From the NCBI RefSeq assembly GCF_028657905.1, contig NZ_CP117781.1, positions 1,674,001 to 1,738,000 on the forward strand: a stretch of DNA of 64,000 nt. Direction: 5' to 3'. The stretch comes from Burkholderia sp. FERM BP-3421. Lineage in GTDB: Bacteria > Pseudomonadota > Gammaproteobacteria > Burkholderiales > Burkholderiaceae. The notes beneath the pieces were generated by a model. That model had not been told where the DNA came from and ran no database searches. It saw nothing but the letters and a program-made list of their open reading frames with translations. Numbering within the stretch: position 1 is the stretch's first letter; every line of letters begins with the position of its first letter. Below, one piece after another: positions 41,682 to 50,666 of the stretch. Position numbers and translations under genes: made by a program.

Positions 41682-42560
41682 ATGACTACCCTGACTTCTC
41701 CCGACGCGGGCGCCGTCCTCCCGCTCGGTCGAGCGAAAGCCGACCGCTACTGGCTGCTCGTCGCACCGCTGCTCGCGGTGTTGATCGTGCTGTATGTCTA
41801 CCCGCTGGTACGCGTGCTGTGGCTCGGCATCGCCGTGCCCGAAGCCGGGCTGCACAACTATGCGCGGCTGCTCGAAAACCGTGGCGTGCACCGCGTGCTG
41901 TGGACCACGCTGCGCGTTTGCGCGATCACGACCGTGTGCGCGGTCGGGTTCGGCTATGCGCTCGCCTATGCGATGGCGCACGTCGGCCCGCGCCAGCGCA
42001 CCGCGCTGCTGTTCGGGCTGCTCGTGCCGTTCTGGGCGTCGGTGCTGGTGCGTGCGTTCTCGTGGCTGTTCCTGCTCGGCGAGCAGGGGCTCGTCAACAC
42101 GCTGCTGATGCGCATCGGGCTGATCGATTCGCCGCTGCCGCTGATGCGCAACGAGGTCGGCGTCGTGATCGGGATGATCCATTTCATGATCCCGTATGCG
42201 GTGCTGCCGCTGTACGCGAACATGAAGGGCCTCGATCCGCAACTCGTGCGGGCGTCGCAGGGGCTTGGCGCGGGCGCGTTCGTCACGTTCCGCAAGGTGT
42301 ATTTCCCGCAGACCCGCCCGGGCATCGTCGGCGCGGCGATCCTCGTGTTCATCTTCTCGCTTGGTTTCTACGTGACGCCGGTGATCCTCGGCGGCGGCCG
42401 CACCGTGATGATCGCCGAGTACATCAGCACGCAGATCCTGCAACTCATGAACTGGGGCAGCGGGGCGGCGCTTGCATCGCTGCTGCTGGCGTCGATCCTG
42501 GCCGCGCTCGCGCTGCTGGCGCGTTTCGTCGACCTGCGCGAGCTGTTCGGCGCGCGCTGA
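41682..42560 (+). CDS. ABC transporter permease, PotB type
   Basis: A 292-residue inner-membrane permease with about six segments. The binding-protein-dependent transport signature reads LVRASQGLGAGAFVTFRKVY. It pairs with the PotC-type permease that follows after 20 bases and with the ATPase and binding protein upstream. The first segment is LLVAPLLAVLIVLYVYPLVR. Confidence 0.92.
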   Translation: MTTLTSPDAGAVLPLGRAKADRYWLLVAPLLAVLIVLYVYPLVRVLWLGIAVPEAGLHNYARLLENRGVHRVLWTTLRVCAITTVCAVGFGYALAYAMAHVGPRQRTALLFGLLVPFWASVLVRAFSWLFLLGEQGLVNTLLMRIGLIDSPLPLMRNEVGVVIGMIHFMIPYAVLPLYANMKGLDPQLVRASQGLGAGAFVTFRKVYFPQTRPGIVGAAILVFIFSLGFYVTPVILGGGRTVMIAEYISTQILQLMNWGSGAALASLLLASILAALALLARFVDLRELFGAR

Positions 42561-42580
42561 ACCCGATGGAGGAAACAAGG

Positions 42581-43375
42581 ATGAAGACCAGACTGACGGC
42601 CGGGCGCGCGCTGGTGATCGGGCTCGCGTGGAGCGTGATCCTGTTCCTGCTGCTGCCGCTGCTCGTGTCGGTGCCCGTGTCGCTGACGCCGAACGACTAC
42701 CTGTCGATGCCGGACGGCGCGCTGTCGCTCCGGCACTACCGCGTGCTGTTCGACGACGCCGCCTGGGCGTCGAGCTTCCTGCAGAGCGGCATGATCGCGC
42801 TGGTGTCGTCCGCGCTCTCGGTGACGCTCGGCACGCTGTGCGCGATCGGTCTGTGGAAGATCGCGTCGCGGCGCGGCGAACTCGTGCGCGGCGTCATCCT
42901 GTTTCCGCTGATCGTGCCGCCGATCGTGTCGGCGCTCGCGTTCTACCGGCTGTGGGGCGAGTTCGGGATGCTCGACAGCTATCCGGCCGTGATTCTGTCG
43001 CACGTCGTGCTGTCGGTGCCTTACGTGGTCGTCGCGGTATCGGCGTCGCTCGCGATGCTCGGCCTGCGGATCGAACAGGCGTCGCGCAGCCTCGGCGCGA
43101 GCCTCGCGCAGACGCTGCGCTACGTGATCCTGCCGTCGATCCGGCCGGGCGTGATGTCGGCCGCCGTGTTCGCGTTCATCCTGTCGTGGGACGAGCTTGT
43201 CGTCACGCTGTTCATTTCGAGCCGGAGCGTATACACGATGCCGCGCCGCATGTGGGACGGGATGCGTGAAAACGTCGATCCGGCGATCGCGTCGGTGTCC
43301 ACGCTGTTGCTCGCGGCGACCTGCGCCGCGATCGGTGTGTCGCTGTTGCGCAAGCGCGCGGCCGGATCTGTCTGA
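42581..43375 (+). CDS. ABC transporter permease, PotC type
   Basis: A 264-residue permease. The EAA-type loop reads IEQASRSLGASLAQTLRYVI followed by LPSIRPGVMSAAVFAFILSW. The start was chosen at the ATG preceded by GGAGGAAACAAGG; an ATG at 42566 has no site. It completes the Pot-type importer. Confidence 0.92.
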   Translation: MKTRLTAGRALVIGLAWSVILFLLLPLLVSVPVSLTPNDYLSMPDGALSLRHYRVLFDDAAWASSFLQSGMIALVSSALSVTLGTLCAIGLWKIASRRGELVRGVILFPLIVPPIVSALAFYRLWGEFGMLDSYPAVILSHVVLSVPYVVVAVSASLAMLGLRIEQASRSLGASLAQTLRYVILPSIRPGVMSAAVFAFILSWDELVVTLFISSRSVYTMPRRMWDGMRENVDPAIASVSTLLLAATCAAIGVSLLRKRAAGSV

Positions 43376-43421
43376 TTCAATTCGATGTCAGTTATGCCTC
43401 ATAGTGGAGACGAAGCGCACC

Positions 43422-44141
43422 ATGAATGTCCTGATCGTTCACGCCCATCCCGAACCGCAGTCGTTCACGACGTCGATGTTGCGCCGCGCGGTGCAGACGC
43501 TCGAAGCGCAGGGCCACGCCGTCACGGTGTCCGATCTGTACGCGATGCAGTGGAACCCGGTCGCGAGCGCGGCCGATTTCGACGTGCGGAGGAATCCCAA
43601 CTACCTTGTCTATGCGCTGGAGCAGCGTGAGAACGTCGCGGCGCGCACGATCGCGCCCGACATCGCGGCGGAGCTCGACAAACTGGTCGCGTGCGACCTG
43701 CTGATCCTGAGCTTTCCGCTGTTCTGGTGCTCGGTGCCCGCGATCATGAAAGGCTGGATGGATCGCGTGCTCGTATCGGGGAAGGTGTACGGCGGCGCGC
43801 GTTTCTACGATCGCGGCGGGATGCGCGGCAAGCGCGCGCTGCTCGCGTACACCTGCGGCGGGCGCGACCATATGTTCGGCGCGGACGGCGTGCACGGCGA
43901 AATGGATCTGATGCTGCGCCACGTCCTGCGCGGCACGCTCGGGTACGCGGGCTTCGACGTGCTGCCGTCGTTCGTCGGCTATCACGTGCCGTACATCGGC
44001 GACGCCGACCGCGCGGCCGTGCTGGCGCGGTACGGCGACTATCTGGCGGGGCTCGACGGACTCGCGCCGATGCCGTTTCCGACGCTCGACGATTTCGACG
44101 GTGACATGCGGCCGCGCGCGCAGGCCGCCGCGCAGGAATGA
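43422..44141 (+). CDS. NAD(P)H dehydrogenase (quinone), flavodoxin-2 family
   Basis: A 239-residue flavoprotein related to NQO1 and KefF. Landmarks are VLIVHAHPEPQSFTTSMLRR, LLILSFPLFWCSVPAIMKGW and a GYHVPYIGDADR segment near the C terminus. It reduces quinones or quinone-like electrophiles with two electrons. It lies 46 bases after the permease gene in the transporter operon. Its job in the pathway is not obvious; protection against a reactive aldehyde or quinone is possible. Confidence 0.88.
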   Translation: MNVLIVHAHPEPQSFTTSMLRRAVQTLEAQGHAVTVSDLYAMQWNPVASAADFDVRRNPNYLVYALEQRENVAARTIAPDIAAELDKLVACDLLILSFPLFWCSVPAIMKGWMDRVLVSGKVYGGARFYDRGGMRGKRALLAYTCGGRDHMFGADGVHGEMDLMLRHVLRGTLGYAGFDVLPSFVGYHVPYIGDADRAAVLARYGDYLAGLDGLAPMPFPTLDDFDGDMRPRAQAAAQE

Positions 44142-44186
44142 ACGACCGGGCTGTTTCCCGACCCTCTCCGCATGTGAGTGCGTGCG

Positions 44187-44825
44187 ATGACCTTGACGTC
44201 GAGCGACGTGTTGCTGTTCCTGACGGGCCTGTTGACGCTGTTCTGTCCGCCCGTCGCGATCCCGATGTACGCGGCGGTGACGGGACATTTCCCGGACGCG
44301 ACGCAGCGGCAGATCGCGCGTCGGCTGTTCGCGTGGATCGCCGTGTCGATGGTCGGCGCCGTGTGGGGCGGCCCGTTCCTGCTGCGCATGCTCGGCCTGA
44401 CGCTCGGCGCGCTGACGCTGACGGGCGGCCTCGTGCTGTGCCTGTGGTCGATCCCGATGATGCGCGGCACGGCCAACGACGAGCGCAGCGGCGGCGCGGG
44501 CAAGCTCGAATACGCGCAATGGCGCAACTTCGTCGCGGTGCCGCTGATCTTTCCGCTGTCGATCGGCAGCGCGGCGATCTCGCTCGTGATCACGACCGCG
44601 ACGCGCTTTCATACGCTGGCCGATCTGTGCGTGCTGAGCGCCGCGTGCGTGCTGCATGCGGGCGTGATCGGCCTCACGTATGCGTGCTCGGCGTCGTGGT
44701 GCCGCCGGCTCGGCGAGATCGGCAGGGCGCTCGTCGAGCGGCTGTCGGGCATCGTGCTGACCGCGATCGCATTCCAGATGCTCGCGCAGGGGATCCGCGA
44801 ACTGCTGCCGGGACTCGCGCACTGA
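44187..44825 (+). CDS. MarC-family (UPF0056) integral membrane protein
   Basis: A 212-residue protein with six predicted membrane segments. LFLTGLLTLFCPPVAIPMYA is the family's first segment (the usual NPIG motif is CPPV here) and WRNFVAVPLIFPLSIGSAAI the second conserved block. MarC proteins were once thought to export drugs, but their function is unsettled. It is 45 bases downstream of the quinone reductase gene and 52 bases upstream of the decarboxylase gene. It could export a metabolite of this pathway. Confidence 0.85.
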   Translation: MTLTSSDVLLFLTGLLTLFCPPVAIPMYAAVTGHFPDATQRQIARRLFAWIAVSMVGAVWGGPFLLRMLGLTLGALTLTGGLVLCLWSIPMMRGTANDERSGGAGKLEYAQWRNFVAVPLIFPLSIGSAAISLVITTATRFHTLADLCVLSAACVLHAGVIGLTYACSASWCRRLGEIGRALVERLSGIVLTAIAFQMLAQGIRELLPGLAH

Positions 44826-44877
44826 CGTCTGCGCCGTGGCGCGCAGGCAACTTTTTCTGATGGAAGGAACGACACCC

Positions 44878-46485
44878 ATGAAAACGGTAGGCATGTATCT
44901 CGTCGAGCTGTTGGCCGCCTATGGCGTCGACACCGTGTTCGGCATTCCCGGCGTGCATACGATCGAGCTGTACCGCGGCCTCGCCGGCAGCGCGCTGCGT
45001 CACGTGAGCGCGCGCCACGAGCAGGGCCTCGGTTTCATGGCGGACGGCTACGCGCGCGCGACCGGCAAGCCCGGCGTGTGCTTTGTGGTTACCGGGCCGG
45101 GCATGACGAACATCGCGACGTCGATGGCGCAGGCCTACGCCGACTCGATCCCGATGCTGGTGATCTCGAGCGTCAACGCATCGGGCGACATCGGTTCCGG
45201 CAACGGCCACCTGCACGAGCTGCCCGACCAGCAAGCATTCGCGGGCAACGTCGCGGCGTTCAGCTACACGGTGCCGCGCGCCGATGCGCTGCCGCAGGCG
45301 ATCGCGCGCGCATTCGCGGTGTTTTCCGGGGGGCGGCCTCGGCCCGTGCACATCGCGATCCCGCTCGACGTGCTCGCCGCGTCGGCCGAAGCGCTGCCGC
45401 CGCGACCGGCCGTGCCGCCTCGCATCGCGGCGGGCCCCGCATCGGCCGACGGCATCGATGCCTTGCGCGCGCGCGCGGTCGCGGCGCGCGCGCCGCTGAT
45501 CCTTGCGGGAGGCGGCGCGCTCGATGCCGCCGCCGACGTGCGCTGGCTCGCCGAGACGCTCGCGGCGCCGGTCGTGATGACGATCAATGGCCGGGGAGTA
45601 TTGCCGCACGCGCATCCGCTCGGGATTGCATGGTCGGCGTCGAGCGATGCCGTGCGCGCGCTGATGGGCGACAGCGATCTGATCGTCGCGCTGGGCACCG
45701 AGCTAGGGCCGACCGATTACGACCTGTATGCGACGCGCAGCTTCAGGATGCCCGCGCCGCTGGTTCGGATCGACATCGATCCGCAGCAACTGTGCCGCGG
45801 CGCAACATCGGCGCTGCCGCTGCTCGGCGATGTCGGCGAGACGCTGCGCGCGCTGCGGCGCGTGTGGCCGGCCGATGCCGGGCAGCCGCGCGGCGAGCTC
45901 CAAGACGGCGCCGCGCGCGCCGCGATGTGCCGCGCGGCGGCATGCCGCGAACTGAACGACGAGATGCTGCGCGACCTCGTGTTGCTCGACAGCGTGCGCG
46001 ATGCGCTGCCCGACGCGGCGATCGTCGGCGATTCGACCCGCATCGTCTATGCGGGCAACGTCGGCTTCGCGGCGCCGCGGCCGCGCAGCTGGTTCAATGC
46101 ATCGGTGGGGTTCGGCTCGCTCGGCTACGGGCTGCCGGCCGCCGTCGGCGCGAGCCTCGGCGACCTGTCGCGGCCCGTGGTCTGCATGGCCGGCGACGGC
46201 GGCTTCCAGTACACGCTGGCGGAACTCGGTACGGCGGTGCAGCATGGTGCGCGCGTGATCGTCGTGCTGCTGAACAACGGCGGGTATGGGGAAATCAAGC
46301 GGGCGATGGTCGACGGCGGCGTCGAGCCGGTCGGCGTCGATCTGCACACGCCGGATTTCGTCGCGATCGCGCGGGCGTATGGCTGGGGCGCGCAACGGAT
46401 CGACGAGGGCGCGCCGCTGGCGGATGCGCTGCGCGAAGCAGCCGGTCACGGCGCGCCGTACCTGATCGAGATCCGCGCGGCCTGA
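44878..46485 (+). CDS. aruI: ThDP-dependent decarboxylase, AruI-like (2-ketoarginine decarboxylase)
   Basis: A 535-residue thiamine diphosphate enzyme. VFGIPGVHTIELYRGL near the N terminus, the cofactor glutamate in ARHEQGLGFMADGYAR (Glu48) and the GDG-N motif (MAGDGGFQYTLAE to VVLLNNGGYGEIK) are visible. Among this family (acetolactate synthase, benzoylformate decarboxylase and others) the N terminus and the DLHTPDFVAIARAYG end match Pseudomonas AruI, 5-guanidino-2-oxopentanoate decarboxylase, best as I recall that sequence. The GGAAGGA site supports ATG at 44878. It closes the transporter operon. With the AruH-like transaminase in the next unit it would convert 2-ketoarginine to 4-guanidinobutyraldehyde and CO2. 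A related 2-oxo acid remains possible. Confidence 0.8.
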   Translation: MKTVGMYLVELLAAYGVDTVFGIPGVHTIELYRGLAGSALRHVSARHEQGLGFMADGYARATGKPGVCFVVTGPGMTNIATSMAQAYADSIPMLVISSVNASGDIGSGNGHLHELPDQQAFAGNVAAFSYTVPRADALPQAIARAFAVFSGGRPRPVHIAIPLDVLAASAEALPPRPAVPPRIAAGPASADGIDALRARAVAARAPLILAGGGALDAAADVRWLAETLAAPVVMTINGRGVLPHAHPLGIAWSASSDAVRALMGDSDLIVALGTELGPTDYDLYATRSFRMPAPLVRIDIDPQQLCRGATSALPLLGDVGETLRALRRVWPADAGQPRGELQDGAARAAMCRAAACRELNDEMLRDLVLLDSVRDALPDAAIVGDSTRIVYAGNVGFAAPRPRSWFNASVGFGSLGYGLPAAVGASLGDLSRPVVCMAGDGGFQYTLAELGTAVQHGARVIVVLLNNGGYGEIKRAMVDGGVEPVGVDLHTPDFVAIARAYGWGAQRIDEGAPLADALREAAGHGAPYLIEIRAA

Positions 46486-46559
46486 TGGCGCGAACATTCT
46501 CGCTTCGCGCGGGCATGCGCGGGGTGACGCCGTCGGGCGTTACCGGCGCCCGCGGCGCG

Positions 46560-47216
46560 TCACGCGCGCTTGCGCGCCGTTTTCGGCGGCGGCAGGAACG
46601 TATCGACGACGCGCAGGCAGCTCGTCAGCGCTTCGTCGGCGGAAAACGACGTCGGGTCGCGCGCGAGTTCCAGCCAGAAGCCGTCGATCACGGCGGTGAG
46701 CGTCAGCGCCGCGAGATCGCTGTCGACGCTGCCGCCGCGGCCTTCGGCGATCTGCTCGAACAGCTTCTTCAGCGCTTGCCGGTAGCTGCTGTACAACTCC
46801 TTGTGCGCCTTGCGGATCACGGGGTCGCTATGCGCGACGCTCCAGAAGCCGAGCCAGACCTTCACGTTCTTCGGCGCGAACACGGGCGCGGCAAAGCATA
46901 CGCGGATGATCGCGTCGAGCTTTTCCTCTGGGCCGGCCGCGTTCGCGGCGGCCGCGCGGGACACGTCGAGCAGGTCGGCTGCCAGCCGCTTGTAGGTCTG
47001 CGCCATCAGTTCGTCTTTCGACTGGAAATGATGGTTGATCAGCCCGCGCGACACCTTCGCTTCCGCGCAGATGCGGTCGATCGTGGTTTCGGAATAGCTG
47101 TAGCGCGCGATGCAGCGCATCGTTGCATCGATGATCGACTGCTGGCGCACCGCGGGCGTTTCCCGGATGCCGCGGCTGTGGGTCGGAACCGGCACCGTGT
47201 CAGGTGTTTTTCTCAT
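46560..47216 (-). CDS. TetR-family regulator, BetI-like; probable regulator of the TTGAA-N6-TTCAA sites
   Basis: A 218-residue TetR repressor. The helix-turn-helix spans about residues 25-70 (RQQSIIDATMRCIARYSYSE, then TTIDRICAEAKVSRGLINHH and FQSKDELMAQTYK). The C-terminal ligand domain has KVWLGFWSVAHSDPVIRKAH, a BetI-type block. It lies on the minus strand between the two transporter operons. It is the only regulator gene inside the 30-53 kb cluster, so it is the natural candidate to bind the shared inverted repeats. Its own promoter has a -35 TTGAAC but not the full repeat. Confidence 0.9.
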   Translation of the reverse strand: MRKTPDTVPVPTHSRGIRETPAVRQQSIIDATMRCIARYSYSETTIDRICAEAKVSRGLINHHFQSKDELMAQTYKRLAADLLDVSRAAAANAAGPEEKLDAIIRVCFAAPVFAPKNVKVWLGFWSVAHSDPVIRKAHKELYSSYRQALKKLFEQIAEGRGGSVDSDLAALTLTAVIDGFWLELARDPTSFSADEALTSCLRVVDTFLPPPKTARKRA

Positions 47217-47247
47217 GGAGTGACCTTACGAAATCGTCCTGGCACAG

Positions 47248-47277
47248 ATTATAGGGGAGTGTCGGACGTTTGTTCAA
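47248..47277 (-). promoter_or_regulatory. Promoter of the tetR gene
   Basis: On the minus strand TTGAAC (-35) and a consensus TATAAT (-10) are 18 bases apart, about 32 bases upstream of the tetR ATG. It contains one TTGAA half-site only. Confidence 0.65.
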
Positions 47278-47339
47278 TTGCAATGGGTCGGCCCATGGCA
47301 GACCCGCGAAAACCCTCGTTCCGGGTTTTTTGAAAACTG

Positions 47340-47368
47340 TTGAAAATCTGTTCAACAGGGCCTATGCT
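47340..47368 (+). promoter_or_regulatory. Promoter with overlapping TTGAA-N6-TTCAA operator (Art-type operon)
   Basis: The -35 box TTGAAA (47340-47345) and -10 box TATGCT (47363-47368) are 17 bases apart. The repeat TTGAA-N6-TTCAA at 47340-47355 overlaps the -35 box exactly as at the other three sites. A second partial copy (TTGAAAACTG) lies ten bases upstream. Confidence 0.8.
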
Positions 47369-47454
47369 CGAACCCGCATGAGGTTGGTCGGCCATTCAAT
47401 GAAACGCCGCAATTTCATATGGAACGGGCGCGAGAGTTCGACACAGGAGACAGC

Positions 47455-48261
47455 ATGTTGGCGCGGGTGGAGAGTGTGAAGTCGACCGTCGAGGCGCGCG
47501 TGCAGGTGAGCGGCCTGCACAAGCGGTTCGGCGAGCTGGAAATATTGAAGGGCGTGTCGTTGAGCGCGCGGGAGGGCGAGGTGATCTCGCTGATCGGCGC
47601 AAGCGGATCGGGCAAAAGCACGCTGCTCCGCTGCATCAACCTCCTTGAAACGCCGACGCAAGGGCGGATCGTCGTCGACGGCGAGGAGATCGGGTTGAAG
47701 CTCGATCGCAAGGGGCGCATGACGCCCGCGGATCCCCGCCAGGTCGAGCGGGTCCGCACGCGGCTCGGCATGGTCTTCCAGAGCTTCAATCTGTGGGCGC
47801 ACCGCACGGTGCTCGAAAACGTGATCGAGATGCCCGTGCATGTGCTGCGCGAAGCGCGCGCCGATGCCGTCGCGCGTGCCGAGCAACTGCTCGAACGCGT
47901 CGGCCTCGCCGACAAGCGCAACGTCTATCCGGCCTTCCTGTCCGGCGGACAGCAGCAGCGCGTCGCGATCGCGCGCGCGCTCGCGATGCGCCCGACCGTC
48001 ATGTTGTTCGACGAACCGACGTCCGCGCTCGATCCGGAGCGCGTCGGCGAAGTGCTGAAGGTGATCCGCGATCTTGCCTGCGAAGGTCGCACGATGATCC
48101 TCGTCACGCATGAGATGGCGTTCGCACGCGACGTATCGAGCAAGGTGCTGTTTCTGCACGACGGCCGGGTCGAGGAGAGCGGCACGCCGGCCGAGATCTT
48201 CGACACGCCGCAGAGCGAACGTTGTCGCCAGTTCGTCAACGCGCACCGGCAACGCCACTGA
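47455..48261 (+). CDS. Basic amino acid ABC transporter ATPase (HisP/AotP type)
   Basis: A 268-residue ATPase. Walker A is GASGSGKSTLLRCINLLE, the Q-loop MVFQSFNLWAHRTVLENVIE is typical of histidine/arginine systems, the signature is LSGGQQQRVAIARAL and Walker B is MLFDEPTSALDPE. ATG at 47455 has AGGAGACAGC upstream; an earlier ATG at 47419 lacks a site. It opens a six-gene operon with a binding protein, two permeases, an AruH-like transaminase and a deacylase. The Art/Aot/His class imports arginine, ornithine or opines. Confidence 0.93.
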   Translation: MLARVESVKSTVEARVQVSGLHKRFGELEILKGVSLSAREGEVISLIGASGSGKSTLLRCINLLETPTQGRIVVDGEEIGLKLDRKGRMTPADPRQVERVRTRLGMVFQSFNLWAHRTVLENVIEMPVHVLREARADAVARAEQLLERVGLADKRNVYPAFLSGGQQQRVAIARALAMRPTVMLFDEPTSALDPERVGEVLKVIRDLACEGRTMILVTHEMAFARDVSSKVLFLHDGRVEESGTPAEIFDTPQSERCRQFVNAHRQRH

Positions 48262-48326
48262 GCCACGGGTGTGGCCCGCACAGCCGACCTGATCGATCCG
48301 TACTGTTCCCCCGAAGGAGTTCGACC

Positions 48327-49124
48327 ATGAAACGTGTCGTCCGCAGTTTGCTGTGCCTCGCCGGTTTCGCCCTCGCGACATTGACCCCGCTCGGTTCCGC
48401 CCACGCGGCATCCGGCGTGTTGCGCTTCGGCGTCGCCGCCGAACCTTATCCGCCGTTCCTGATGAAAAGCCCGACCGGTCAGTGGAGCGGCTTCGAGGCC
48501 GACCTGATCCGCGCGTTGTGCGACCAGATGAAGGCCAAATGCGAGATCAAGGAGGTGGCGTGGGACGGCATCATCCCGGCGCTGCTCAGCGACAAGATCG
48601 ATGTGATCTTCAACTCGATGTCGATCACGCCCGAGCGCGAGAAGGTGATTGCGTTCTCGCGGCCGTATTACGAGACGCCGGGCACCTTCGTCGCGCAGAA
48701 GGGCACGAAGCTCACGCTGACGCCCGACGGCCTGAAAGGCAAGGTGATCGGCGTGCAGGGCTCGACCGCGAACGCCGAATTCATCAAGCAGGCGTACGGC
48801 AATGCCGCGGCGGTGCGGCTCTACAACACGCAGGACGACTGCAACGCGGATCTCGTGGCGGGCCGGATCGACGCGACGTATCTCGACCAGCTCGGCATCC
48901 TCGATTTCCTCAAGACGAAGGACGGCTCGGCGTTCGAGCTGAAGGGCCCCGGCAGCGTGAAGATGGATCCCGCGATCTTCGGCAGCGGCGTGGGCGCGGG
49001 CCTGCGCAAGGCCGATGCGCCGCTCAAGCGGCAGATGGATCAGGCGCTCGACCAGTTGCATGCGTCGGGGAAGTACGCGCAGATCTCGAAGAAGTACTTC
49101 CCGATCGATCTCTGGCCGCACTGA
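48327..49124 (+). CDS. Amino acid-binding periplasmic protein (ArtJ/HisJ/AotJ type)
   Basis: A 265-residue binding protein. The signal peptide ends in SAHAAS. The mature sequence has GVAAEPYPPFLMKSPTGQWS, FEADLIRALCDQMKAKCEIK and FNSMSITPEREKVIAFSRPY, typical of the family 3 amino acid receptors that bind lysine, arginine, ornithine or opines. A GAAGGAG site precedes the ATG. It lies between the ATPase and first permease genes. Confidence 0.92.
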   Translation: MKRVVRSLLCLAGFALATLTPLGSAHAASGVLRFGVAAEPYPPFLMKSPTGQWSGFEADLIRALCDQMKAKCEIKEVAWDGIIPALLSDKIDVIFNSMSITPEREKVIAFSRPYYETPGTFVAQKGTKLTLTPDGLKGKVIGVQGSTANAEFIKQAYGNAAAVRLYNTQDDCNADLVAGRIDATYLDQLGILDFLKTKDGSAFELKGPGSVKMDPAIFGSGVGAGLRKADAPLKRQMDQALDQLHASGKYAQISKKYFPIDLWPH

Positions 49125-49155
49125 CGCGCACGCGGCGCACGAACGAGGAGGCGGC

Positions 49156-49872
49156 ATGGACGGTTGGGGATGGGTGAGCGATCTCGGCATGGACCCGGAC
49201 GGCTGGGGCGTCGCGCTGTTGCGGGGCGCAGGCGTGACGCTGCAGATTTCAGTCGGCGCATTCATCGTCGGCATCGTGCTCGGGCTGCTGGGCGCGGCGG
49301 CGAAGCTGTCCGGCGTGCGCGCGCTCGAACGGATTGCGCAGGGCTACACGACGCTGTGCCGCGCGGTGCCCGAGCTGCTGCTGATCCTGCTGCTCTATTA
49401 CGCGGGGACCGACGCGATCAATCTCGCGCTGACGGCGCTCGGCGGCGGCTCCGTCTCGGTCAACGGCTTCGCGGCCGCCGTGATCGTGCTGGGCATCGTG
49501 CAGGGCGCGTATGCGGCGGAGATCATCCGCGGCGCGATCCTCGCGATCCCGTGCGGCCAGATCGAGGCCGGCCGCGCGTTCGGCGCGCCGCCGGCCCTCG
49601 TGTTCCGGCGCGTGACGCTGCCGGCGATGGCGCCGTACGCGCTCGCGGGCTTCGCGAACCTGTGGCTGATCCTCGTGAAGGACAGCGCGCTGGTCAGCGT
49701 GGTCGGCTACAACGAGCTGCTTTACACAGCGAAGCAGGCGGCCGGATCGACGCGCGAGTATCTGCACTACTACCTGGTGGTCGCGGCCGTGTACTTCGTG
49801 ATCACATCGCTGTCCGGCGTGCTGTTTCGCGAAATCGAGCGCCGCTTCGGCCGCTGGATGCCCGCGTCCTGA
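49156..49872 (+). CDS. Amino acid ABC transporter permease (HisQ/AotQ type)
   Basis: A 238-residue permease of the His/Glu/Gln/Arg/opine family. The motif GAYAAEIIRGAILAIPCGQI followed by EAGRAFGAPPALVFRRVTLP is the EAA loop. The ATG follows GAGGAGGCGG. It pairs with the second permease gene 37 bases downstream. Confidence 0.92.
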   Translation: MDGWGWVSDLGMDPDGWGVALLRGAGVTLQISVGAFIVGIVLGLLGAAAKLSGVRALERIAQGYTTLCRAVPELLLILLLYYAGTDAINLALTALGGGSVSVNGFAAAVIVLGIVQGAYAAEIIRGAILAIPCGQIEAGRAFGAPPALVFRRVTLPAMAPYALAGFANLWLILVKDSALVSVVGYNELLYTAKQAAGSTREYLHYYLVVAAVYFVITSLSGVLFREIERRFGRWMPAS

Positions 49873-49909
49873 GCCGCGCCGCTTCCCTTCATCGATTCGG
49901 GCCAAGATC

Positions 49910-50605
49910 ATGGATCTGAGCGTAGTGTCATCGTATGCGTCGCTGCTGTTGCTCGGCGTGCTGACCACCGTCGAGCTGCTCGTCATCTCGGCCGTGTTCG
50001 GCTTCGGGCTCGCGATTGCGGTCGCGTTCGCGCGGCTGTCGCCGAATCCCGTCGTCGCGCGGCTCAGCAAGGGCTTCACCGAGCTGATTCGCGGGACGCC
50101 GCTGCTCGTGCAGATCTACCTGATCTACTACGGGCTCGGTTCGTTGTTCGCGGGCTGGCCCGCGCTGCGCGACAGCGTGCTGTGGCCGTTCCTGCGGGAC
50201 GGCTTCTGGTATGTCGCGGCCGCGCTCGTGATCAGCGTCGGCGCGTATGTCGGCGAAGTGCTGCGCGCGGGTTTGCGCGGCGTGCCGAAGGGCGAGATCG
50301 AGGCCGCGCGCGCGATGGGGATGCGGCCATCGATGATCGCGCGGCGCGTGTGGCTGCCGCGCGCGATCCAGATCCTGCTGCCGACGCTGGCCGGCGAGAC
50401 CGTGATGCTGCTGAAATCGACGGCGCTCGCGTCGACCGTCGCGGTGATGGACGTACTCGGCGCCGCGAACTACATCCGCGCGCAAACCTTGCGGACCTAC
50501 GAGCCGCTGCTCACGATCGCGGTGATCTACGTGGCGCTCGCATTCGTGATCGAGCGTGCGTTCGGGCGGCTCGAGCGGCGCGTGCCCGCGCGCATGCCGC
50601 GCTGA
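49910..50605 (+). CDS. Amino acid ABC transporter permease (HisM/AotM type)
   Basis: A 231-residue permease. FTELIRGTPLLVQIYLIYYG and GAYVGEVLRAGLRGVPKGEI, then EAARAMGMRPSMIARRVWLP, are the family blocks. It completes the basic amino acid importer and lies 61 bases upstream of the transaminase gene. Confidence 0.92.
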   Translation: MDLSVVSSYASLLLLGVLTTVELLVISAVFGFGLAIAVAFARLSPNPVVARLSKGFTELIRGTPLLVQIYLIYYGLGSLFAGWPALRDSVLWPFLRDGFWYVAAALVISVGAYVGEVLRAGLRGVPKGEIEAARAMGMRPSMIARRVWLPRAIQILLPTLAGETVMLLKSTALASTVAVMDVLGAANYIRAQTLRTYEPLLTIAVIYVALAFVIERAFGRLERRVPARMPR

Positions 50606-50666
50606 GGCAAGGACGCGAAGACATGAACCAGGCGGCGGCCGGGCGGCCCCGCTCGAAGGAGGACGC

